A DNA stretch of 64,000 nucleotides from Brucella pseudintermedia (lineage in GTDB: Bacteria; Pseudomonadota; Alphaproteobacteria; Rhizobiales; Rhizobiaceae), in the NCBI RefSeq assembly GCF_008932435.1, contig NZ_WBWE01000013.1, positions 62,001 through 126,000 on the forward strand, in the 5' to 3' direction. This document shows positions 58,199 to 64,000 of this stretch, piece after piece (position 1 is the first letter of the stretch; each line of letters starts with the position of its first letter). A program made the position numbers and the translations under genes. Under the pieces are notes generated by a model. That model was given only the letters and a program-made list of their open reading frames with translations, had not been told where the DNA came from and searched no databases.

Positions 58199-58456
58199 GT
58201 GACGGTAAAACTCGTCTATTTCGCCTGGGTGCGCGAGAAAATCGGCAAGGGTGAGGAGATTATCGAACTCCCCTCACCCCAAACGACTGTCGGTGACCTG
58301 ATCGGCCATCTGAAGTCGCGCGGTGACGAATATGAAGCCGCCTTCGAGCATGAGCATGTCATTCGCGCTGCGATCAATCAGGAACATGCCGAACACACGG
58401 AACTGGTGAAAGACGGCGACGAGGTTGCGCTCTTTCCGCCCATGACGGGAGGATGA
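58199..58456 (+). CDS. moaD: Molybdopterin synthase small subunit
   Basis: A ubiquitin-like sulphur carrier of 85 residues that delivers sulphur to precursor Z. Starts at GTG (TVKLVYFAWVREKIGKGEE). The C-terminal GG in FPPMTGG becomes the thiocarboxylate. It begins 4 bases after pgsA and ends 1 base before moaE. Confidence 0.95.
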   Translation: MTVKLVYFAWVREKIGKGEEIIELPSPQTTVGDLIGHLKSRGDEYEAAFEHEHVIRAAINQEHAEHTELVKDGDEVALFPPMTGG

Positions 58457-58457
58457 G

Positions 58458-58937
58458 ATGAGCGGGCAAACTCCGTGCCCACTTTTCGTCGGCATAAGAA
58501 GCGAAGATTTCGACACGGCGGCGGAACTGGGCAAGCTTCAACAGGGGCGCACGGATATCGGCGCCATCGTCACCTTCACCGGGCTTTGCCGTGATGAAAG
58601 CGGCACGCTTTCTGCACTGGAACTGGAGCATTATCCGGGCATGGCCGAGGCGGAAATCACCCGCATCGCCCAACAGGCCATCGTGCGCTGGCCGATAACC
58701 GCGCTGACGATCATTCACCGTTACGGGCTTATAAAACCGGGCGAAAACATCGTTCTAGTGGCTGCGGCGTCGTCGCATCGTCACGCGGCTTTTGAGGCCG
58801 CCTCATTCCTGATGGATTACATGAAAACCGACGCTCCGTTCTGGAAACGGGAGCATCTGGCGGACGGTTCGGTCGGCGGATGGGTGTCGTCCAAGGAGGA
58901 AGATGAGCAGATACGCGAACGCTGGAAACTGGACTGA
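58458..58937 (+). CDS. moaE: Molybdopterin synthase large subunit
   Basis: The catalytic subunit (159 residues) that converts precursor Z to molybdopterin with MoaD. Conserved segments: AIVTFTGLCRDESGTLSALELEHYPGM, VRWPITALTIIHRYGLIKPGEN, SSHRHAAFEAASFLMDYMKT with the catalytic lysines in MKTDAPFWKREHLADG. Feeds the molybdoenzyme at 45-47 kb. Confidence 0.95.
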   Translation: MSGQTPCPLFVGIRSEDFDTAAELGKLQQGRTDIGAIVTFTGLCRDESGTLSALELEHYPGMAEAEITRIAQQAIVRWPITALTIIHRYGLIKPGENIVLVAAASSHRHAAFEAASFLMDYMKTDAPFWKREHLADGSVGGWVSSKEEDEQIRERWKLD

Positions 58938-58979
58938 TCTTTCGATTACAGGTTTCACAATTAATCCCGATTTTTCATT

Positions 58980-58995
58980 TTAATCGCGAATTAAC
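58980..58995. promoter_or_regulatory. CtrA box, full consensus
   Basis: TTAATCGCGAATTAAC matches TTAA-N7-TTAAC exactly. It stands about 100-200 bases before the YbaY/META gene and 43 bases after the moaE stop, where a promoter for the former would be. Cell-cycle control is inferred. Confidence 0.6.
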
Positions 58996-59193
58996 TATTT
59001 AACCCCCTAGAATATTGGGTAATTTGGGCGACGTGTTCTTGCGCCGCCATAATTTTCACATGAAGATTTCGCTAATGTCGGCGGTATGAATCAGACACCG
59101 ACAGGCAATGACGACAGACAGGTTGGGATCCGCATCAGCGCCATCTGTCTTAACAAGCAGCGCATGCGGGAACGGAAGTTTCGGGCTTTAACG

Positions 59194-59997
59194 ATGCGAA
59201 ATGGATTGGCGAAAACCCTTTCAATTGCTGCGGCACTCGCGGTCGGCATTGGCGCGCTCGGCGGCGCTGCCTTGTTCCTGACCACCTCGATGCCGACAAG
59301 CAGCCTGGCGGCGGAAAAAACCATCAGCGGCAAGGTCATGTATCGCGAGCGCATCGCGCTGCCGCCGGAAGCGAGCCTGACGGTTCAGCTTTCCGACGTC
59401 TCGCTGGCCGATGCGCCCTCCAAGGTCATTGGTGAAACGCGGATCGAATCCGTTCAGGGTTCGCCGATCCCGTTCGCCATCAATTTCGATACGGACCAGA
59501 TTCAGCCCGGCCATAACTATGCCCTGCAGGCGCGCATTTCAGCGGGCGACACGCTGTGGTTCGTCAATGACGAACACTATGCCATTGATCCGAAGAACCC
59601 CGGCGAACCGGCAGAAATCAAGGTTGTCATGGTCCGCAAGAGCGGCGATGTGGGTGCCGCCATCGGCATCGAAGGCAAGGACTGGCTCGCAGAAGACATT
59701 CAGGGCGGCGGCGTGATCGACAATGCCCAGACGACCCTCACCGTCTCGACCGATGGCGCCGTCAGCGGCTCCGGCGGCTGCAACCGCTATTTCAGCAAGG
59801 CGACCGTCACCGGCGAAAACATCTCCTTTGCCGAGATCGGCTCGACCTATGTCCAGTGCCCGCCCGCCCTCATGAACCAGGAACGCAAGTTCCTCGACGT
59901 GCTCGGCAAGACCAAGTCATACAAGATCGACATGGGCAAACTCGTTCTCTTCGACGACGAAGGGAAGGAAGTGGCGAGGCTCGCGCAAAGTCTTTGA
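59194..59997 (+). CDS. Exported YbaY / META-domain protein
   Basis: A two-domain envelope protein, 267 residues from ATG 59194. N-terminal signal or anchor (LSIAAALAVGIGALGGAALF). A YbaY-like beta domain (about 45-160): ISGKVMYRERIALPPEASLTVQLSD and HNYALQARISAGDTLWFVND. A META (HslJ-type) domain at about 170-265: STDGAVSGSGGCNRYFSKATV and AEIGSTYVQCPPALMNQERKFLDVL. The frame is open to an ATG at 59086, and neither start has a good ribosome-binding site, so the N-terminus is uncertain. HslJ and YbaY relatives are linked to stress; function unknown here. A CtrA box lies upstream. Confidence 0.85.
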   Translation: MRNGLAKTLSIAAALAVGIGALGGAALFLTTSMPTSSLAAEKTISGKVMYRERIALPPEASLTVQLSDVSLADAPSKVIGETRIESVQGSPIPFAINFDTDQIQPGHNYALQARISAGDTLWFVNDEHYAIDPKNPGEPAEIKVVMVRKSGDVGAAIGIEGKDWLAEDIQGGGVIDNAQTTLTVSTDGAVSGSGGCNRYFSKATVTGENISFAEIGSTYVQCPPALMNQERKFLDVLGKTKSYKIDMGKLVLFDDEGKEVARLAQSL

Positions 59998-60015
59998 AAT
60001 CTGTTTCCGCCTAAC

Positions 60016-60044
60016 AAAAAAGCCCGGTCGAACCGGGCTTTTTC
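60016..60044. terminator. Bidirectional terminator between META gene and ndk
   Basis: AGCCCGGT-cga-ACCGGGCT with AAAAA before and TTTTT after; works for both convergent genes. Confidence 0.9.
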
Positions 60045-60061
60045 TTTATTTTTCGTTGGGA

Positions 60062-60484
60062 TCAGCCGACGATTTCGGTGCCCGAGAACCAGTATGCGAT
60101 TTCTTCCGCAGCGGTTTCCGGAGCGTCCGAACCGTGTACGGAATTTTCGCCGATCGACAGGGCGAATTCCTTGCGGATGGTGCCTTCCTCAGCGTTGGCC
60201 GGGTTGGTTGCGCCCATGATTTCGCGGTTCTTGGCGATGGCGTTTTCGCCTTCCAGGACCTGAACGACCGTCGGGCCCGACGACATGAATTCGGTCAGTT
60301 CGCCGAAGAACGGGCGATCCTTGTGAACAGCATAGAAGCCTTCAGCTTCACGCAGGCTCATCCAGACGCGCTTCGAAGCGACGACGCGCAGGCCAGCTGC
60401 TTCGAGCTTGGCGGTGATTGCGCCGGTCAGGTTGCGGCGGGTCGCATCGGGCTTGATCATGGAGAAGGTACGTTCGATTGCCAT
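60062..60484 (-). CDS. ndk: Nucleoside diphosphate kinase
   Basis: Balances NTP and dNTP pools by phosphotransfer through a histidine. 140 residues. The N-terminal [55 protein letters not shown] and the active-site His in [15 protein letters not shown] are all present. ATG 60484 is the conserved start; 23 codons upstream are leader. Confidence 0.97.
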   Translation of the reverse strand: MAIERTFSMIKPDATRRNLTGAITAKLEAAGLRVVASKRVWMSLREAEGFYAVHKDRPFFGELTEFMSSGPTVVQVLEGENAIAKNREIMGATNPANAEEGTIRKEFALSIGENSVHGSDAPETAAEEIAYWFSGTEIVG

Positions 60485-60659
60485 TATGACACCTTGTTCG
60501 CTGGAATTTTCAGAAAAGTGAGGCTCTATACCGTCGATAGGCCCGATTGCCAAGAGGCGAACCGATTAGCACCTTGAGACGACAGAAAATTGATTGCATA
60601 GATGATGCCCTGCCGATTCAGCTTCGTGGAAGCGGCGCAGATGGGTGTCAGGGGGGCTC

Positions 60660-61172
60660 GTGGAACAGCATTTTCAAATGTTCGCCTATTACAACCGATG
60701 GGCAAATGAACTGGTCTATGCCGCTGCCGCCCAGTTGAGCGACGAGGAATACAGGCTCGACCTCAGCCTGTTCTTCGGTTCCATCCACCGCACGCTCAAT
60801 CACATACTGGTTGCTGATCGCATCTGGATGAAACGCTTCACCAACGAAGGCGATCACCCGAAGACGCTCGATGCAATCATTTCCGACAATTTCATCATGC
60901 TGCGCGATTTGCGGCAGGCGGAAGACGAGCGCATATGCCGCTTTGCGGATGGGCTCGACAGCCAGAAACTGAGCGGCCGCTACAGCTATACTGCGCTTAA
61001 TGAAATGCGCACGATAAGCCAGCGGCTTGCCCCGTCGCTTGCCCATATGTTCAACCACCAGACGCATCATCGCGGACAGATCCATACCGCTTTCACAAGA
61101 CTGGGAACGGAAGCGCCCTCGCTTGATCTCATGCTTTTCCTGCGAACGGAAGGCGGACGGCGCTTCGCCTGA
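60660..61172 (+). CDS. DinB-family putative metal-dependent hydrolase
   Basis: A 170-residue four-helix-bundle protein of the DinB/YfiT family. Metal histidines are visible in FFGSIHRTLNHILVADRIWM and SLAHMFNHQTHHRGQIHTAF (H near 43 and the H-x3-H pair near 136-140). I placed the start at GTG 60660 (VEQHFQMFAYYNRWANELV) behind GGGGGG; GTG 60645 is an alternative. In some bacteria these are thiol-dependent transferases, but the substrate here is unknown. Confidence 0.87.
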   Translation: MEQHFQMFAYYNRWANELVYAAAAQLSDEEYRLDLSLFFGSIHRTLNHILVADRIWMKRFTNEGDHPKTLDAIISDNFIMLRDLRQAEDERICRFADGLDSQKLSGRYSYTALNEMRTISQRLAPSLAHMFNHQTHHRGQIHTAFTRLGTEAPSLDLMLFLRTEGGRRFA

Positions 61173-61224
61173 CTGATGTTGATACTTGCGGAAACGCTTC
61201 AAGCCGTGCAAAAGCGCTTTCATC

Positions 61225-63108
61225 ATGCTTATCCTTGACGACATTTCCGTACGCATCGCCGGACGCCTCCTGATCGACCATGCCAGCATAACGCTGCCAG
61301 CGGGATCGAAGACGGGTTTCGTCGGACGCAACGGCACCGGCAAATCAACGCTGTTTCGCGTGATTACGGGCGATCTTGCGCCGGAAACGGGCAGCATCTC
61401 ATTGCCGAAAAACACGCGTATCGGTCAGGTCGCACAGGAAGCGCCCGGCACCGACGAAGCGCTGATCGAAATCGTCATGAAGGCGGACAAGGAACGCGCG
61501 GCCCTTCTGGAAGAAGCGGCGACAGCGACCGACCCGCATCGCATCGCCGAAATTCACACGCGCCTTGCCGATATCGACGCCCATTCCGCGGAAGCGCGCG
61601 CTGGCGCCATCCTCTCTGGCCTCGGTTTCAGCGCGGAAGCGCAACGCCAGCCAGCGTCAGCTTTCTCTGGCGGCTGGCGCATGCGCGTCGCGCTCGCCGC
61701 CGTTCTCTTTGCCGAACCGGACCTGCTGCTGCTCGACGAACCGACCAACTATCTCGACCTTGAAGGCGTGCTGTGGTTGGTCGACTATGTGAAGCGCTAT
61801 CCGCACACGGTCATCATCATCAGCCACGATCGCGATCTTCTGAATTCGGCCACGTCGTCGATCATGCATCTCGACCAGAAGAAGATCAGCTTCTGGCGCG
61901 GCAATTACGACCAGTTCGAGCGCCAGCGTCACGAAATGCTGGAATTGCAGCAAAAGGCCCATGCAAAGCAGGAAGCCCACCGCAAGCATATGGAATCCTT
62001 CGTGGAGCGGTTCCGCGCCAAGGCCACCAAGGCGCGGCAGGCCCAGTCGCGCCTGAAGGCACTGCAAAAGCTCAAACCCATCGAGCTTTATGTCGAAAGC
62101 CACGTGCAGCCCTTCCGTTTCCCGGATGCGGAGAAGAAAGCAGCCTCCCCGATCATCGCGCTGGACAACGCCGATGTCGGCTACGTGCCGGGCAAGCCGG
62201 TGCTGCGCAATGTGACGCTGCGCATCGACAATGATGACCGCATTGCCCTCCTCGGCTCCAACGGCAACGGCAAGTCGACGCTTGCCAAGCTGATTGCCGG
62301 TCGCCTGACGCCCGAAAAGGGCACGCTCACGGTTTCGCCCAACCTGAAGGTCGCCTTTTTCGCGCAGCACCAGTTGGATGACCTCATACCGGACGACAAT
62401 GCCATCGAGCATGTGCGCAAGCTGATGCCGACCGAACCGGAGGCGAAAGTCCGCGCCCGCGTTGCGCAGATGGGCCTTTCGACCGAGAAAATGCTGACAC
62501 CGGCCAAGGACCTATCCGGCGGCGAGAAAGCACGCCTCCTGATGGGGCTTGCGACCTTCCACGGTCCCAACCTGCTGATCCTCGACGAACCGACCAATCA
62601 CCTCGATATAGACAGCCGCGAAGAGCTCGTGCATGCGCTCAACGCTTTCAACGGTGCAGTAATCCTGATCGCCCACGACCGCCACCTGATTGAAGCCACG
62701 ATGGAACGCCTCTGGCTCGTGCGCGAAGGTGGCGTGAAGGCATTTGAAGGCGATCTCGATGAATACCGTCAGATCGTTCTGGCCGATGCCAAGGGAGAAC
62801 CGGCTACCGACCGTGATGACAGTGCCAAGGTCAACAAGGCCGAGCAGCGAAAACTCGCAGCCCAGAAACGCGAGGCCATGGCGCCGCTGCAAAAAAAGAT
62901 CAAGGAAACCGAAGCCTTGATCCAGAAGCTGCAGAAACAGATTCAAGTCTTCTCGTCACAACTCGAAGACCCGGCCCTTTACGAGAAGGAACCGCAAAAG
63001 GCCGTTCGCATCAACAAGGACATGAGCGATGCGCGCTCCGCCCTTGCGGATGCAGAGGACAAGTGGCTGGAACTCTCCACCGAATATGAAGAAGCGATGG
63101 CGGAGTGA
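61225..63108 (+). CDS. ABC-F family ATPase
   Basis: A 627-residue soluble protein with two ATPase domains. Walker A GRNGTGKSTL and GSNGNGKSTL, signatures AFSGGWRMRVALA and DLSGGEKARLLMG, Walker B LLLLDEPTNYLD and LLILDEPTNHLD. A coiled linker (ELQQKAHAKQEAHRKHMESF) separates them and a C-terminal coiled coil (KKIKETEALIQKLQKQIQVF) suggests the Uup/YheS groups. It lacks membrane helices and acts on ribosomes by family. Start ATG 61225. Confidence 0.93.
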   Translation: MLILDDISVRIAGRLLIDHASITLPAGSKTGFVGRNGTGKSTLFRVITGDLAPETGSISLPKNTRIGQVAQEAPGTDEALIEIVMKADKERAALLEEAATATDPHRIAEIHTRLADIDAHSAEARAGAILSGLGFSAEAQRQPASAFSGGWRMRVALAAVLFAEPDLLLLDEPTNYLDLEGVLWLVDYVKRYPHTVIIISHDRDLLNSATSSIMHLDQKKISFWRGNYDQFERQRHEMLELQQKAHAKQEAHRKHMESFVERFRAKATKARQAQSRLKALQKLKPIELYVESHVQPFRFPDAEKKAASPIIALDNADVGYVPGKPVLRNVTLRIDNDDRIALLGSNGNGKSTLAKLIAGRLTPEKGTLTVSPNLKVAFFAQHQLDDLIPDDNAIEHVRKLMPTEPEAKVRARVAQMGLSTEKMLTPAKDLSGGEKARLLMGLATFHGPNLLILDEPTNHLDIDSREELVHALNAFNGAVILIAHDRHLIEATMERLWLVREGGVKAFEGDLDEYRQIVLADAKGEPATDRDDSAKVNKAEQRKLAAQKREAMAPLQKKIKETEALIQKLQKQIQVFSSQLEDPALYEKEPQKAVRINKDMSDARSALADAEDKWLELSTEYEEAMAE

Positions 63109-63166
63109 CGATCAAGGGTGCCGGAGCAAACATCCCTTGCGCAAAAAGTTCACGATCCCGCCAGTA

Positions 63167-63186
63167 TGTTGGCAAACTTGACAACA
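63167..63186. promoter_or_regulatory. tumE-tumA operator O1, contains the -35 box
   Basis: TGTTGGC-AAACTT-GACAACA is a 7-bp imperfect dyad with 6-base spacer. TTGACA (63178-63183), a perfect sigma-70 -35 sequence, lies within it. The second copy starts 28 bases later. Confidence 0.6.
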
Positions 63187-63194
63187 CAATCGTT

Positions 63195-63214
63195 TGTTGG
63201 CATATTTGACAACA
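63195..63214. promoter_or_regulatory. tumE-tumA operator O2, contains the -10 box and reaches the start codon
   Basis: TGTTGGC-ATATTT-GACAACA repeats O1. CATATT (63201-63206) is 17 bases from the -35 and fits as -10. The last base of O2 is the A of the tumE ATG. Confidence 0.6.
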
Positions 63215-63499
63215 TGAAAGCGCGGAAGCTCGCCGAGTACAAAAGCGTCGAGACGGACGGAAGCATTATCCAGTTCGTTGTGTGGCAGGTTCCGACGCCG
63301 GTGCCGCCCGCGTCCCCACGGATTCAAATATCGGATGGTCTACATCCAAAACGGAGAACGTGTCGTCGGCTTCGATAATGAACGTGGAAAAGGTGACCAT
63401 AAGCATCTGGACGGGAAAGAATATCCGTATCCGTTCACAACGCTGGAACAACTTATTGAAGATTTTCTACTCGAAGTGGAAAAACGGAGGCGGTCATGA
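63214..63499 (+). pseudogene. tumE: TumE-family toxin, frameshifted
   Basis: A DUF6516/TumE-type toxin broken into two frames. The first, from ATG 63214, gives MKARKLAEYKSVETDGSIIQ and FVVWQVPTPVPPA, the family N-terminus, and then drifts into an unrelated tail ending at 63378. The second frame continues the family pattern as HGFKYRMVYIQNGERVVGFD and NERGKGDHKHLDGKEYPYPF to 63499. They join at a CCCC run (63314-63317): removing one C gives PVPPASHGFKYR. So this is a one-base insertion, a sequencing error, or a +1 frameshift site. The stop overlaps tumA (ATGA). Confidence 0.75.
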
Positions 63500-63867
63500 G
63501 AACATTGACGATCACGACGAATCCGAATTGGAAATCGGCATTGCGGGCGGCCGGACAACGGGCCAAGGCTGGCCTGACGTCTGGTGAATATCAGGGCGAA
63601 ACGCTGAATTTCGAAACGCCGGGCGCGTTCTTTTCCCACCTTACCGAACGGCGCTGGCTCTTGCTCAACGAGCTTTTGGGAAGCGGCACAGTGGGCGTGC
63701 GGGAACTTGCCCGCCGATTGAGCCGCGACGTCAAGCGTGTCCACGAAGACGCGGCAGCCTTGGTCGAATTGGGCCTGATAGAAAAAGATGAGCGCGGCGC
63801 GCTCTATTGCCCGTTTGGCAATATCCACGTTGACATGGTGATGACGCCGTCGACCAAAGTGGCGTAA
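63496..63867 (+). CDS. tumA: TumA-family antitoxin, winged-helix DNA-binding protein
   Basis: A 123-residue protein with a central helix-turn-helix: LLGSGTVGVRELARRLSRDV then KRVHEDAAALVELGLIEKDE. This is the HVO_A0114-like antitoxin that pairs with TumE. It is intact and starts on an ATG overlapping the toxin stop. It probably represses the promoter through O1 and O2. The gene name follows the family pairing; no experiment is known to me for this genus. Confidence 0.8.
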   Translation: MRTLTITTNPNWKSALRAAGQRAKAGLTSGEYQGETLNFETPGAFFSHLTERRWLLLNELLGSGTVGVRELARRLSRDVKRVHEDAAALVELGLIEKDERGALYCPFGNIHVDMVMTPSTKVA

Positions 63868-63894
63868 TCCCGAGCTATTCTGTCTGGAGATGCT

Positions 63895-64000
63895 TCAGGC
63901 AAGTATCAACAAGGCCACGATTGCAAGCACAACCCAGCCGATAACGCGCATGGCGACCGGCAAGGGACGAGGCAATAACCGCACCGCCAGAATCGCGAAA
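63895..64000 (-). CDS. Membrane protein, C-terminal fragment at the window edge
   Basis: Reading the minus strand from the edge gives FAILAVRLLPRPLPVAMRVI then GWVVLAIVALLILA and a TGA at 63895-63897. The last 18 residues form a clear transmembrane helix ending at the C-terminus. At least 34 residues are present; the start is outside the window. Too little is visible to name a family. Confidence 0.55.
   Translation of the reverse strand, partial: FAILAVRLLPRPLPVAMRVIGWVVLAIVALLILA

Overview
The window looks like an ordinary stretch of a chromosome from the Brucella/Ochrobactrum group (Alphaproteobacteria, Hyphomicrobiales). The evidence is an Omp25-type porin, an OCH-like class C beta-lactamase with its AmpR (as in Ochrobactrum and not in classical Brucella, from memory), an AapJQMP amino-acid transporter, an HdaA-type DnaA regulator, CtrA-type boxes, octamers of the AGGGCAGT type and a RIME-like palindromic repeat. 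I see no prophage, insertion sequence, CRISPR array or rRNA. The nearest thing to an accessory region is the decayed toxin-antitoxin locus at the right end.

Layout. 1-5.9 kb: glyA (3' end cut by the window edge), an L,D-transpeptidase with its MarR-type regulator (ldtP/ldtR), a DUF411 metal-binding protein, a small membrane protein and 3-hydroxyisobutyryl-CoA hydrolase. 6-20 kb: housekeeping genes (hemB, an RDD membrane protein, bpt, a GNAT, parC, an exported protein, aspS, rnd, and ppk-ppx with overlapping start and stop). rnd and ppx converge on an inverted array of 8-bp repeats that supplies both stop codons. 20-25 kb: an NDUFS6-like zinc protein, an FAD monooxygenase, two VOC proteins, and an HxlR / SRPBCC / ArsR cluster joined by a repeated GCAAC-N6-GTTGC operator.

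25-35.4 kb: aapJ-aapQ-aapM-aapP, a PAP2 phosphatase, metC, an AI-2E-family exporter with an extra cytosolic domain, and a prokaryotic ionotropic glutamate receptor-like channel behind a very AT-rich leader. 35.4-39.5 kb: small envelope proteins (RcnB-like, a 30-residue membrane peptide, a glycine-zipper lipoprotein, two SH3 proteins, two short proteins), tRNA-Arg(TCT), tRNA-Pro(TGG) and an NDUFS4-like complex I subunit. 39.5-44.4 kb: a second AI-2E-family protein, hdaA, a sugar-nucleotide epimerase, and purM-purN.

44.4-54 kb: a DUF992 exported protein behind a CtrA-type box, a molybdopterin oxidoreductase, an EamA transporter, rlmJ, an exported protein, RNase T2, a GST, divergent ampC/ampR and omp25. 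54-64 kb: an SDR, uvrC, pgsA, moaD, moaE, a YbaY/META lipoprotein-like gene behind a consensus CtrA box, ndk, DinB, an ABC-F ATPase, then a tumE toxin gene broken by a frameshift with an intact tumA antitoxin, and the 3' end of a membrane protein gene.

Links between genes: moaD/moaE make the molybdopterin used by the 45-47 kb oxidoreductase. ppk and ppx make and degrade polyphosphate. The NDUFS4- and NDUFS6-like genes encode accessory complex I subunits away from any nuo operon. Five convergent gene pairs share a palindromic YTAR tetranucleotide as both stop codons. The most unusual items are the glutamate-receptor-like channel, the TumE/TumA promoter whose two operators contain the -35 and -10 boxes, the GCAAC-N6-GTTGC operator set, and the octamer array between rnd and ppx.
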